A DNA stretch of 64,000 nt, taken from NCBI RefSeq assembly GCF_038592985.1, contig NZ_CP151951.1, positions 2,533,001 to 2,597,000 on the forward strand, in the 5' to 3' direction. This stretch comes from Paenibacillus sp. FSL R10-2782. GTDB taxonomy: Bacteria; Bacillota; Bacilli; Paenibacillales; Paenibacillaceae. The notes under the pieces are model-generated. The model did no database searches, had not been told where the DNA came from, and was given only the letters and a program-made list of their open reading frames with translations. Shown here piece by piece: positions 54,557-63,947 of the stretch (its first letter is position 1; every line of letters begins with the position of its first letter). The translations under genes were made by a program, and so were the position numbers.

Positions 54557-56673
54557 ATCAGGTCTGACTCGTTTGGGTATGCAGAGGCTGCCAATGGGGT
54601 TATGCAGTCGTTTTGAATAGGAAAGGAGTTGTTTTTCCTTACTACCAGATTTTTGACCTCTGACTGGCTACGGCAGGGGGGCTGTTCATTGTGCGCCATA
54701 ACATATCGTCCATCGGGAAGCAGCTGTCGGGCTTTAATATTATCGTTCAGCAACAGCAATAAATATTGGGTGACGACAGATTGATGTTCTTCATTCAATA
54801 GTGGGCACATTAATTCAATCCGCTTGTCCATATTTCTGGTCATCCAGTCCGCACTGGATAGCCACAATTGGGGTATGCCGGCATTCTCAAAATAAAAAAT
54901 TCGAGAATGTTCCAAAAATCGGCCAACAATGCTGCGAACGGTAATATTGTCGCTCAGTCCGGGAATTCCTGGACGCAAGCAGCAGATCCCACGAACGATC
55001 AGATCAATTCGGACGCCTGCCTGGGAAGCTGCGTATAGCTCGTCGACCAACTGTTTATTTGACAGCGAATTCATTTTGGCTATAATCCTTGCAGGTTTAC
55101 CGCTCAAGGCATTTTCCACTTCGCGCTGAATACATCCCAACAACCGTTGTTTCAAATGAGCCGGTGCTACGCTGAGGTAATGCCACTGGCTTGGGGCGGA
55201 AAATCCCGTAATCTTGTTGAATAAATTGGACACATCTTCACCGATCTCTGGATCGGAAGAGAAAAGTCCGATATCTGTAAATATTTGCGCCGACACTTCA
55301 TTGTAATTTCCGGTTGCGACATGAATGTAACGTCTAAGAGAATCCGCTTCCTTGCGTACAACCAAAATCATTTTGGCATGAATTTTCAACCCGGACAGGC
55401 CGTAGACGACATGGCATCCTGATTTTTCCAATTCTTTTGCCCACCCAATATTTTTGGCTTCATCGAAGCGTGCTTTCAATTCGACGACTACAGTGACCTG
55501 CTTTCCTGCTTCGGCAGCTCGATTCAAAGATCGGATAATCTGTGAATTGCCGTTTACGCGATACAAGGTCATTTTGATAGCCATAACGGATGGATCGGCA
55601 GCAGCATGTCCGACAAAATCGTTAACAACGTCAAACGATTCATACGGATGAAATAAGAGCACATCTTTTTTTCGCAGCACTGAAAAAAAATCGTCCGTGT
55701 TCGTGAACTCCCACGGATATAGAGGATCAAATCTCGAATGCTTGAGATGCTCATAACCCTCAATCGAATTGGCGAATGACATATAGTAGCTTAAGTCAAT
55801 AGGTCCATTATTCGTAATTAAAAACTGGCTTTCAATTTCCAGTTCTTTTTCTAGTAATTCCAGTGCAAATGGATCAAATCCCTGTTCTATTTCCAAACGA
55901 ATCGGAGTGCCCCATTTTCTTGCGCGCAATACTTTCTCCACTTCATCAAGGATATCTTCAGCCTCTTCCTCGTTTAAATCAAGGTCTGCATTTCGAGTTA
56001 AACGGAATGTATGGAAAGTAACAGGCGTATACGTAGTAAACAAAGTCTGAATATGCTGCTTAATCAAATCTTCGAGCAAAATAAACTGCCAATGATCATG
56101 AGCTGATAGAGACGGAACTTTAATATAGCGAGGCAGATTGGACGGAATTTCAACCAAGGCAATATAAGCGTCCTTTCCCGATGCATCGGAAGGCGGCTTC
56201 AAACAGACGGCCAAATATACACTTTTCGAACGAATCAGAGGAAAAGGGCGGCTTTTATCGATAGCTAGAGGGGTTAGCACCGGAAATACTTTTTCAAGAT
56301 AATAGGTTTCCATTTCTTTCTGCTGAGTAGGATTAAGCTCACAATAAGCAGTAAAAATAAGGCCCTCTTCCTTTAACAGTTGAATAATCCGCACATGGGT
56401 TGCATACTGATCTGCTACTAATTGCTCAATCATGGCGATTACTTTATCTTGTAGCTGTTGCGGGGTAAAGCCAGTGAAATCGATCTCTTGATTGCCCGCT
56501 CTAATTTTATCCATAAGTCCTGCGACCCTGACACTGACAAACTCATCCAGATTGGTGGAAACAATCGATATGAACTTTGTTCGCTCCAATAGAGGAGTGC
56601 TTTCGTCTTGCGCTTCCTCAAGAACACGTCTGTTAAATTGAAGCCAGCTTATCTCACGATTAATATAGTTCAC
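54550..56673 (-). CDS. ppk: Polyphosphate kinase PPK1
   Basis: The start chosen is the GTG at 56673 (VNYINREISWLQFN), because GGAGG stands eight bases before it; an ATG at 56688 is the first codon over that SD. The 707-residue product has the four PPK1 domains: N-terminal helical (NREISWLQFNRRVLEEA), head, and two phospholipase-D-like catalytic domains. The autophosphorylated His is in LKIHAKMILV, with GNYNEVSAQIFTDIGLFS and the later RGICCLRPGIPG. It makes polyphosphate from ATP and runs reversibly. No ppx gene is beside it. Confidence 0.95.
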   Translation of the reverse strand: MNYINREISWLQFNRRVLEEAQDESTPLLERTKFISIVSTNLDEFVSVRVAGLMDKIRAGNQEIDFTGFTPQQLQDKVIAMIEQLVADQYATHVRIIQLLKEEGLIFTAYCELNPTQQKEMETYYLEKVFPVLTPLAIDKSRPFPLIRSKSVYLAVCLKPPSDASGKDAYIALVEIPSNLPRYIKVPSLSAHDHWQFILLEDLIKQHIQTLFTTYTPVTFHTFRLTRNADLDLNEEEAEDILDEVEKVLRARKWGTPIRLEIEQGFDPFALELLEKELEIESQFLITNNGPIDLSYYMSFANSIEGYEHLKHSRFDPLYPWEFTNTDDFFSVLRKKDVLLFHPYESFDVVNDFVGHAAADPSVMAIKMTLYRVNGNSQIIRSLNRAAEAGKQVTVVVELKARFDEAKNIGWAKELEKSGCHVVYGLSGLKIHAKMILVVRKEADSLRRYIHVATGNYNEVSAQIFTDIGLFSSDPEIGEDVSNLFNKITGFSAPSQWHYLSVAPAHLKQRLLGCIQREVENALSGKPARIIAKMNSLSNKQLVDELYAASQAGVRIDLIVRGICCLRPGIPGLSDNITVRSIVGRFLEHSRIFYFENAGIPQLWLSSADWMTRNMDKRIELMCPLLNEEHQSVVTQYLLLLLNDNIKARQLLPDGRYVMAHNEQPPCRSQSEVKNLVVRKNNSFPIQNDCITPLAASAYPNESDLIH

Positions 56674-56838
56674 AGCGCATGCCTCCATCTGCCTATTCTT
56701 TTTTTCTAAATAATAAATACCGTATTTTTTGAAACAATTGCCATGTGGCGCTGAGGCGAATCGTGATCGTGTCGGGAATATTCTCATGTTCGTTTTTAGT
56801 CATGATTGTCAGGTTCCTCTCGTTTTTAAAATAGGGAA

Positions 56839-56864
56839 AACTCGCTAAACGAAGTTAGCGAGTT
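56839..56864 (-). terminator. Terminator of the glycine-zipper gene (minus strand)
   Basis: AACTCGCTAA and TTAGCGAGTT are perfect 10-base arms with a six-base loop. Read on the minus strand the stem is followed by TTCCCTATTTT. It sits just downstream of the gene ending at 56879. Confidence 0.75.
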
Positions 56865-56878
56865 ACATGGATATTTTT

Positions 56879-57271
56879 TTATTCGTGAGATGCTGTCGTC
56901 TGCATTGCATCCGCGACCGGGCTCGTTATGGACTCGGTTACTTTCGATGCGTACTGTGTCATGTTGCTGACCAAACGATTGTTAAGAAGCACATTGCCTG
57001 CTTGCATTCCAACTGTTTGGCCCACACTGTTCCCTAACAACCCACCAACAACGGAACCAAGGACTGTCCCTACTCCTGGCAGCAACGAAGTTCCAAGGAT
57101 AGCCCCATACTCAATACCGGCCATGACGCCGAGTGCTCCTGTCAGATTCCCCGACGTATGAACCATATAATCTTTGTTATCCATATGTCCTTTCGTCAAG
57201 CTAATGGTATTCTGCAGTTGGGTTATACCTCCGGAGATAAGACCTCCCCATAATGAACCGCCTTGAAGCAT
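56879..57271 (-). CDS. Glycine-zipper membrane-associated protein
   Basis: The ATG at 57271 (MLQGGSLWGGL) follows AAGGAG by eight bases. The 130-residue product has no signal peptide but a long Gly/Ala-rich hydrophobic hairpin (about residues 50-100; GALGVMAGIEYGAILGTSLLPGVGTVLGSVVGGLLG) with GxxxG repeats, typical of membrane-inserting glycine zippers. The ends are polar. Together with the small helical protein upstream (same strand) it faces the fused P-type ATPase across a shared 155-base promoter region. Function unknown; a structural membrane component is a reasonable guess. Confidence 0.7.
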   Translation of the reverse strand: MLQGGSLWGGLISGGITQLQNTISLTKGHMDNKDYMVHTSGNLTGALGVMAGIEYGAILGTSLLPGVGTVLGSVVGGLLGNSVGQTVGMQAGNVLLNNRLVSNMTQYASKVTESITSPVADAMQTTASHE

Positions 57272-57357
57272 GCTGATCTCTCCTTTATTTGATTTTTTAT
57301 TCCAGGATAGTGGTTCCCCATGATGCGTTTTTTTAATTATTTTACATTTGCCAATTG

Positions 57358-57573
57358 TTACGGAAGCCAAACCTTTTCTGTATTTTTTTCTTCATTTTTT
57401 ACTGCTTCTGCGGATTGTTGCTCTCTAGTGCCGTCTTTGACTTGATCCGCAAGCTCAAGCACAATTCCTGCTCCTTTAACGGCAAGTTTGCGTGCGGCTT
57501 TTCGGGCTTCGGGGGACACAGCAAGTGCTAAAGCGGCAGCAGTGAAAATAATACCAAGCGGTGATTTAACCAC
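57358..57573 (-). CDS. Small DUF5132-like protein
   Basis: The GTG at 57573 is preceded by AAGGAG eight bases upstream. The 71-residue product has an N-terminal hydrophobic helix (GIIFTAAALALAV) and an amphipathic basic helix (EARKAARKLAVKGAGIVLELADQVKD), ending in an acidic tail. The pattern is like that of the DUF5132-like protein encoded just after the ATPase. It is divergent from the ATPase and cotranscribed with the glycine-zipper gene, 86 bases downstream. Function unknown. Confidence 0.6.
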   Translation of the reverse strand: MVKSPLGIIFTAAALALAVSPEARKAARKLAVKGAGIVLELADQVKDGTREQQSAEAVKNEEKNTEKVWLP

Positions 57574-57728
57574 AATACCCTCTCCTTAAAAAAGTTTGTT
57601 AATAAAATAATTCCTTAATATGAAATTTTTATACTGGTTTACATTCAGAAAACAAAATGCATATTCTGCTAACTATTGTTAATCATAAGTAAAGCTGATT
57701 TTTTGATTATGGAAAAGGGAGGATAGAT

Positions 57729-60700
57729 ATGGTATCGCTGCGAAACAAAAACAGGTTTCTTCATGTCCTTCCTGGCAGGATACGGATGGAAATTTACGGC
57801 TTGAAGGGAAGCAAAGCTGCCGCAGAGCTTTTAGTCAAAAGCTTGTCCACTTGTAGTGGGATTTACAGAGCGGAACCCTGTACAGTGACGGGCAGAGTGC
57901 TGCTTCTTTACGATGTAAAGCTTGTTTCTGAGCAGCACATTTTCCATATAATCCGCGAAATAGAAGATGGGATCTGTTCGGCCAATCTAACAGCCCGCCC
58001 GGATACCCACAACGAGGTTACCGGGTCGAAGGAAGCGAAGCGAGAAGCTGCCGCTGCTCAGGCTGAATTGGATATTCCTTGTGATTTGCCGATGATCCCA
58101 ACGGCGCCTAAGACGAATACGGGCGAGCCAAGGGAAAAAGTCCCCATTGCATTGGCTATTTCCATGAGTGGTTTAGCCGTGCTGGGAATCAAGCAGGTCT
58201 TTTTCGGACGTTCAGCCCTGGCAAGAAGTCCGGCGACGTTCTTTTTATCGGCGCTCGTATCTGTCGTAACCGGCTACCCTTTTCTCAAACGAGGAATTCA
58301 GACCTATTCGGATAAGAAAAAAATAAACTCAGATCTCATTTTAGGTACAAGCGCTCTTGCTCTTGCGCTTATGGGCGAAAATCTTGTAGCGCTTGCCGGA
58401 CACAGCATTTTGCAATATGTAAACTGGAAGCGAAGCCACTCTGTATTAAATGGACAGCAAGGGGCTTCTTTGTCACCGGAAATTCAAGCATATAGCGATA
58501 AAGCAGGCAAATTAGGGTTTGTTGCAGCCGGAATGACTTGGGCCGTTACCCGGAATCCGTTCCGTGCCATCGCCGTGCTTCTGGCAGCAAATCCGCGGGT
58601 GATAACCGTACCTGCTGAGTATGCCTGGAAACAGGCCGAGCTCGTTTCAGAAGAAAGAAAATACGTAGTTCCGGAAAAAGGATCACTATCTCAACTCGCT
58701 CGAACGAAAACGATTTTATTTGAAGATTCATCACTCCTGTTTAACCGTTCAGAGGTTGAAGAAATTCAATGTATGGCGGAGAAGGAGCAAGAGGCGGATA
58801 AAGTGATCTGTTTGGCGGCTTCATTAATGGAGAAAACAGAACATCCGTGGAAAGAAGAGGTGTTCAGCAAGGCTAAACGAACTTGCCGGACGATCCGCAC
58901 TGCTTTTCATGTGGAAGAAGAGTCACAGGGTATAAAAGGAAAAGTCAATGATAGACAGATTATTATTGGCAGCTACAAATATATGGAGGAACACGGTATT
59001 GATTGCAGTTCCTATGAGCTTAAATCAAAGAGGCTTGCAAGAAAAGATTACGACGTTCTTTTGGTCGGAAGCCAGGGGAATGGCAAAGCCGAATGTCTTG
59101 GGTTAATTTCCAGACATCGGCAATTAACGGTCAACGAATACGGCTCTGCCGCCTTTTCATTCAGCGAAAAAGGCTGGAGGCTTGGACTGTTGAATAACAG
59201 TCTGCAACTCAGCGCTGACGAGCTTTTGCAATACGATATGGATACAAGCTGGTCCTCTTTTGAACAAGGCGAAGTGATTGAACGAATCGCAGTGCTCAAG
59301 CAGCAAGGCGAAGAGGTTTTATTTGTCGCCGGTCTGGAGCAAAATCCGCTCAATGAGTTCTATAAAGAAGCCGGATTCCAGACGATTTCTATTCATGAGC
59401 TACAACCTATTCAGGAAAGCGCTTTGTACGCCGAGAAAACAGAACAAATCGTAAACGAGCATACTTTAATTGCTAAAAAATGGAATATTTTCGGATCTGC
59501 TTTTGCTACATTAGGCATGATTAGTGCCCCAGTGGTCAGTTTGATCGGTGATGCTTTATCGCTTGTGTTTATATCCAGAATGAAAAACAGGAGTGAAGCC
59601 TTGCCAGCTCCACCGGAAATGGCTTATAAGGACGAGGCTGCGGCCGCTTCCGAAGCCTTTGCCTGGCACCAGCTACCTAGCGAACAGATTATCGCAAAGT
59701 TTCAAACAAACCTGCAAAACGGGTTGACGTTAGATCAGGTTCTTTCTATAAGAAACCAATATGGTTCAAATCAGCTTGAGAGTAAAAAACCTACTCCTTG
59801 GCTCATTGCATATTTGAGCCAATTCAAGGAATTCACAACTCTGATCCTCCTTGGCACAAGTGCACTCGCCTTTCTTACGGGGGGATTATTCGATGGACTT
59901 GCAATGGGGGCAATCCTGCTTGCGAACGCCGCAATTGGCACGATTCAAGAACGTAAAGCGGAAAAAGTTGTGGACAAGCTGAATCAATTTCAACCCCCGG
60001 TATGTAAAGTCATCAGACAAGGCCAGCACGTAGAGCTAAACGCTGTGGAATTGGTGCCCGGCGATATCGTTTCCCTGGAAGCAGGGGATCGCATTCCAGC
60101 CGATATTCGGTTGATCAACTCATGGAACATGCGAGTCAATGAGTCGACCCTGACTGGGGAATCTGTTCCCATCGAAAAGAATGAGTCATCTCTCTCAGAA
60201 GATTGTGCTTTATCTGAGCGAACCAACATGCTCTTCATGGGAACCGACGTGTGCGGAGGCAAGGGAATGGGTATTGTTGTACAAACCGGGATGAATACTG
60301 AGATGGGGCATTTAATGTCGCTTTTAAAGCAGCAGGAAAAAGAAGTAACCCCTTTACAGGAAAAAGTAACGTCAATTAGTAAAAAATTTGTGAAAGGCGC
60401 TCTTATCGTTGGAGGGATCGTATTCGCAATTGGTATGTTCCGTGGCATCCCTTTTCCACAAATGATTTCGACTTCGATCACACTGGCGGCTTCTGCCATC
60501 CCTGAAGGGCTTCCGGTCACCATCACGATTGCCCTCAGCGCAGGTATCTTCCGTATGGCGAAGAAAAACGCGCTGATCCGAAAGCTCTCCTCATTGGAAA
60601 CATTAGGAAGAACTACGGTTATTTGCACAGACAAGACAGGCACGTTAACCAAAAATGAAATGACGGTAAAAGCGCTCTCTACCGCGGATCGCGCATGGAC

Positions 60701-62408
60701 TGTAACAGGCGATGGTTACGAACCGACAGGAGCATTGGAGGAGCTTGCTCCAGAGGCTGCTGCAGCAGCGGCAGGGCTCAAAAATGTAGGAAGTTACGAA
60801 AGCCCTTCAGCCGATCCTGATTTGACTCGCTTGCTGCAAATCTGCTTGCTATGCAATAACAGCAAGCTTGAGCAGCAGGAAGGACAGTGGATGACCAAAG
60901 GGGATCCGACTGAGGGCGCGCTTTTGACGCTTGCAGCCAAAAACGGACTGTGGCTTAACGATATGACCCATTGGCATCGCGGGCATGAAATTCCATTTGA
61001 TTCTAAAACCGCGAAAATGAGCGTGGTTTGCAAGGATGTTCGGGCGGAGCAGGAATGCTATCTCTTTTCCAAAGGAGCCGTTGAGACGATTCTCCGCCAT
61101 TGCAATCGATATCAAAAGAACGGAGATATATTGCCTCTATCCGAAGAACAGAAGCAGCACATTATACAGCAAAATGAAAAGTTTTCAGCGGCAGCGTTGC
61201 GTGTGCTTGCTTTCGCGTATCGACCTTTGGATGAGAGTATCGATAACGAATCCATTGATGACGAACGTGAATTAATTTATGTCGGCATGACCGGCATGAT
61301 GGATCCTCCCAAACCGGAAGTAGAACAAAATATTCAGGAAGCTTTTGCACTTGGGCTAAAACCTGTGATGATTACTGGTGACCATCCGATTACCGCCATT
61401 GCCATCGCGAAGCAACTCGGAATTTACAGTGATGATGCGCAGAGTGTTATAACTGGGCATGAGCTTGACCGTTTATCAGACGAAGAGTTGAGCCAAATTG
61501 TGGAGCAAGTATCCATTTTTGCCCGGGTCACGCCTGAGCATAAGCTTCGCATTGTAACAGCGCTGCAAAAACGAGGACAAATCGTTGCTATGACTGGCGA
61601 TGGCGTCAACGATACGCCTGCTATCAAACAAGCCAACGTTGGTATCGCAATGGGAAGAACAGGAACGGAAGTAACGAAGGAAACTGCGGATATGGTGCTA
61701 ACGGAAGATCATTTCGGCACGATTCTGGAGGGGGTCAAAGAAGGCCGAACAATTATTGGAAATATTCGTAAGGCACTCGGCTGTTTATTAACCGGAAATC
61801 TGGCTGAGATCATCGTCACCAGCGTTGCCGTGATGGTTGGATTGCCGATCCCTTTGGTTCCTATTCAAATTCTGCTGATGAATTTGTTGACCGATGCTTT
61901 GCCGGCAATGGTTCTCGCTGTAAATCCAGGGCAGAAAACGAAGCAGCAGAAACGAATCGATTTCATCGATAAAGACCTGTACCAGAAAGTGATTACAAGA
62001 GGGGTTCTGCTGGGATTGGGATCGCTCGGCTTATTTGCTGCAAGCCTTGCAGTCGGTACGCCAATGCCTGTCGCTCAGAGCGTTGCTTTTGCAACATTGG
62101 TCTCAGGGCAATTGATCCAAACCTTTTCGTGGCGACAAGAAGGCTCTGAAGAAACAGTGCGCGATTGGACGAAAGATCGCTTTTTGATCGGGGCTCTCTG
62201 CGTTTCTTGGCTGGCTCTGCTAGGAGCGCTGTATATTCCGCCATTGGCTGGGTTTTTCCATACCGCCAGTCTGCCGCTGAAATATTGGATTCCCATCCTT
62301 GGTGTAGCCGGATCGGTATCTCTTTTGTCCAAACCGATTTTGGCTCTAATTTCAAAAAAGCAAGCAATCAGGGCTTTGCCTGCAAATCAAACCTATGCTG
62401 CGGCTTAA
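57729..62408 (+). CDS. Fused pseudo-P1B/P2-like P-type ATPase (1559 aa)
   Basis: The ATG has GGGAGG seven bases upstream. Residues 1-90 are an HMA-like fold with an arginine-rich motif (LPGRIR, 14-19) and no metal-binding CxxC. Residues about 140-640 are a degenerate P1B-type ATPase: where a metal ATPase has the transmembrane CPC it reads NPR (about residue 288), and where it has the phosphorylation motif DKTGT it reads EDSSL (about residue 331); the HP of the nucleotide domain survives in KTEHPW. Residues about 660-1540 are a complete pump of the Ca2+-ATPase type: TGES (about 808), PEGLP (about 925), DKTGTLT (about 968) and GDGVND (about 1290), with C-terminal membrane helices. Mycobacterial CtpI/CtpH have a similar large size and layout. 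The ion is not predictable. Small helical genes follow in the same operon. Confidence 0.85.
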   Translation: MVSLRNKNRFLHVLPGRIRMEIYGLKGSKAAAELLVKSLSTCSGIYRAEPCTVTGRVLLLYDVKLVSEQHIFHIIREIEDGICSANLTARPDTHNEVTGSKEAKREAAAAQAELDIPCDLPMIPTAPKTNTGEPREKVPIALAISMSGLAVLGIKQVFFGRSALARSPATFFLSALVSVVTGYPFLKRGIQTYSDKKKINSDLILGTSALALALMGENLVALAGHSILQYVNWKRSHSVLNGQQGASLSPEIQAYSDKAGKLGFVAAGMTWAVTRNPFRAIAVLLAANPRVITVPAEYAWKQAELVSEERKYVVPEKGSLSQLARTKTILFEDSSLLFNRSEVEEIQCMAEKEQEADKVICLAASLMEKTEHPWKEEVFSKAKRTCRTIRTAFHVEEESQGIKGKVNDRQIIIGSYKYMEEHGIDCSSYELKSKRLARKDYDVLLVGSQGNGKAECLGLISRHRQLTVNEYGSAAFSFSEKGWRLGLLNNSLQLSADELLQYDMDTSWSSFEQGEVIERIAVLKQQGEEVLFVAGLEQNPLNEFYKEAGFQTISIHELQPIQESALYAEKTEQIVNEHTLIAKKWNIFGSAFATLGMISAPVVSLIGDALSLVFISRMKNRSEALPAPPEMAYKDEAAAASEAFAWHQLPSEQIIAKFQTNLQNGLTLDQVLSIRNQYGSNQLESKKPTPWLIAYLSQFKEFTTLILLGTSALAFLTGGLFDGLAMGAILLANAAIGTIQERKAEKVVDKLNQFQPPVCKVIRQGQHVELNAVELVPGDIVSLEAGDRIPADIRLINSWNMRVNESTLTGESVPIEKNESSLSEDCALSERTNMLFMGTDVCGGKGMGIVVQTGMNTEMGHLMSLLKQQEKEVTPLQEKVTSISKKFVKGALIVGGIVFAIGMFRGIPFPQMISTSITLAASAIPEGLPVTITIALSAGIFRMAKKNALIRKLSSLETLGRTTVICTDKTGTLTKNEMTVKALSTADRAWTVTGDGYEPTGALEELAPEAAAAAAGLKNVGSYESPSADPDLTRLLQICLLCNNSKLEQQEGQWMTKGDPTEGALLTLAAKNGLWLNDMTHWHRGHEIPFDSKTAKMSVVCKDVRAEQECYLFSKGAVETILRHCNRYQKNGDILPLSEEQKQHIIQQNEKFSAAALRVLAFAYRPLDESIDNESIDDERELIYVGMTGMMDPPKPEVEQNIQEAFALGLKPVMITGDHPITAIAIAKQLGIYSDDAQSVITGHELDRLSDEELSQIVEQVSIFARVTPEHKLRIVTALQKRGQIVAMTGDGVNDTPAIKQANVGIAMGRTGTEVTKETADMVLTEDHFGTILEGVKEGRTIIGNIRKALGCLLTGNLAEIIVTSVAVMVGLPIPLVPIQILLMNLLTDALPAMVLAVNPGQKTKQQKRIDFIDKDLYQKVITRGVLLGLGSLGLFAASLAVGTPMPVAQSVAFATLVSGQLIQTFSWRQEGSEETVRDWTKDRFLIGALCVSWLALLGALYIPPLAGFFHTASLPLKYWIPILGVAGSVSLLSKPILALISKKQAIRALPANQTYAAA

Positions 62409-62445
62409 ACGGCCGCAGTAATACTTAATTACTAGGAGGATCACG

Positions 62446-62709
62446 ATGCTGCAAAATAACATTGATAAAATTGTAATTGGCACTGCGCTCGCCTTTGCCG
62501 CTTCTGCTTTGCTTCCTATTGCTAAAACTACTTTCCGCCCTCTTGCCGAAGCTGGTATGCAAGGCGGAGCCAACTTGATCAATCGGAGCAAATCTTACAT
62601 TGAATTAGCCCGGCAAGAAGTGGAAGATATCGTTGCCGAGGCCCAATTTGAAAGAATGAAAAAGCAGCTTGACCAAGAAATCGCATTGCTTGACAATACC
62701 CAAAAATGA
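62446..62709 (+). CDS. DUF5132-like small helical protein
   Basis: The ATG follows GGAGGATC. The 87-residue product has a hydrophobic helix (IVIGTALAFAASALLPIA) and a charged amphipathic helix (SYIELARQEVEDIVAEAQFERMKKQLDQEI). It resembles DUF5132 proteins, found near P-type ATPases with HMA-like N-termini. It starts 37 bases after the ATPase stop. It may scaffold or regulate the pump at the membrane. Role inferred only. Confidence 0.65.
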   Translation: MLQNNIDKIVIGTALAFAASALLPIAKTTFRPLAEAGMQGGANLINRSKSYIELARQEVEDIVAEAQFERMKKQLDQEIALLDNTQK

Positions 62710-62722
62710 GGAGAACAGATAA

Positions 62723-62947
62723 ATGAACGAACAAAGTATAGATAATCATTTACGTGAAGCCTTATTGCACTTGGAATCTGCCTTAAACCAGAGCGTAAGA
62801 TGCGTCCTTGAAAACGATAGCACGAAAAAAGAAATAGGTTTAAAGTGGGAACGATTTCTTGGAGAATTTATGGGACAAATCCGGGAAAAGGGAAAAAAAT
62901 CAAGATTAAATCTGCTGGGCTGGATCAGTTTTCCACGAATACGCTAA
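62723..62947 (+). CDS. Small hypothetical protein (74 aa)
   Basis: It lies 13 bases after the previous gene with GAGGAG before the ATG. The 74-residue product is mostly helical (DNHLREALLHLESALNQSVRCVL) and ends in a basic tail (KKSRLNLLGWISFPRIR). There is no membrane helix. I do not recognise the family. By position it is the last gene of the ATPase operon. Confidence 0.55.
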   Translation: MNEQSIDNHLREALLHLESALNQSVRCVLENDSTKKEIGLKWERFLGEFMGQIREKGKKSRLNLLGWISFPRIR

Positions 62948-62953
62948 TCAATT

Positions 62954-62986
62954 GTATGCAGCCTAAGTCGACAGCAGGCTGCATAC
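62954..62986. terminator. Inverted repeat ending the ATPase operon
   Basis: GTATGCAGCCT (62954-62964) and AGGCTGCATAC (62976-62986) pair perfectly over 11 bases. It lies between convergent genes and can serve both strands. A further T-run (TCTTTTTT, about 63009) lies downstream. Confidence 0.6.
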
Positions 62987-63017
62987 TGGATTCTCTATAC
63001 CCCAGAGAGTCTTTTTT

Positions 63018-63947
63018 CTAGCTATCCTGTACAATCATAATGAGGATAGGTAAAATCAGGAATGAGGCTAAAGTGCTCCACAGGATACAGGTGGACACGA
63101 GTTTGGGCGATGCATTGAATTTTTCTGCCAAGATGACAGCATTCACGGCAACCGGCATGGAAGCCAGGATAAAGAGCACGGAGAACAAAAGGCCCGATAT
63201 CCCCAGGATCAGCATGGCAAGACAGGCCGCAAGCGGAGAGAGCAGAAGCCGAATGATAAGCCCTGCGTAGCTGGCTTTTTTAATAGACGGCTCCAGCTTG
63301 AATATTTTTACATAAGCCACCTGGGTGCCAAGGATTGCCAGCACGACTGGAGAATAGGCTGCTGCAATCATCGAGACACCCGATTGGACGCCGGAGGGCA
63401 GATGCCAATCCAGTAGTCGAAGGCTCAGCGCGAGTAATGCCGCATAGATCGCAGGCAGCGAGAATACGGACTTGAAGGCGCTTTGAACGGAAAATTCAGA
63501 GCGGGCCGCAAAGTAAACTCCAAGGGTATTGACCAGAATCATCTGGATGACAACATACACAGAGGCCTTGTCCAATCCAAGCTGTCCAAAGGCTAGTAAA
63601 ATGAGCGGTAATCCATAATTTGCACTGTTGGTCAGCGTGGAGATCAAGGTGAGTCCAGCCGTTTCAGGGGCGCTTAGCTTAAAAATTTTTCCTGAAAGCT
63701 GTGCAATTCCCCATAACAGCAGCAGATTCAAGATCGAAAAGGCGGCTGTTTGCGCCACATCATGCAAAGAAAGCTGTGCCTTGAGCAACGTGTCCAGAAT
63801 CATCGCGGGACTTAAAAAATATAAGTATAAAGTCGAGAGCGGTTTCGTTTCCAGCTTCATGAATTTGCCGAGTAAAAAACCGGCGATTACCGGAAGGGAC
63901 AGCGGAACGATAACGGATAAAAGAGTTGAAAGTACAATTTGAATCAT
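63018..63947 (-). CDS. AEC-family transporter
   Basis: The ATG at 63947 (MIQIV) has AGGTGG five bases upstream; a GTG nine bases earlier is possible. The 309-residue product is almost entirely hydrophobic, with about ten membrane helices in two halves typical of the auxin efflux carrier family (SLPVIAGFLLGKFMKL, FLSPAMILDTLLK, TNSANYGLPLILLAFG; second half with SPVVLAILGTQVAYV, SMPVAVNAVILAEKF). Bacterial members move dicarboxylates such as malate or other anions; the substrate here is unknown. It converges on the ATPase operon. Confidence 0.88.
   Translation of the reverse strand: MIQIVLSTLLSVIVPLSLPVIAGFLLGKFMKLETKPLSTLYLYFLSPAMILDTLLKAQLSLHDVAQTAAFSILNLLLLWGIAQLSGKIFKLSAPETAGLTLISTLTNSANYGLPLILLAFGQLGLDKASVYVVIQMILVNTLGVYFAARSEFSVQSAFKSVFSLPAIYAALLALSLRLLDWHLPSGVQSGVSMIAAAYSPVVLAILGTQVAYVKIFKLEPSIKKASYAGLIIRLLLSPLAACLAMLILGISGLLFSVLFILASMPVAVNAVILAEKFNASPKLVSTCILWSTLASFLILPILIMIVQDS

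Noticed and set aside
57574..57728. Sigma-G-like boxes (GAATG with CATATTA) between the small helical gene and the ATPase
   Set aside because: The spacing is 19 bases, longer than usual, and AT-rich sequence makes chance matches likely.
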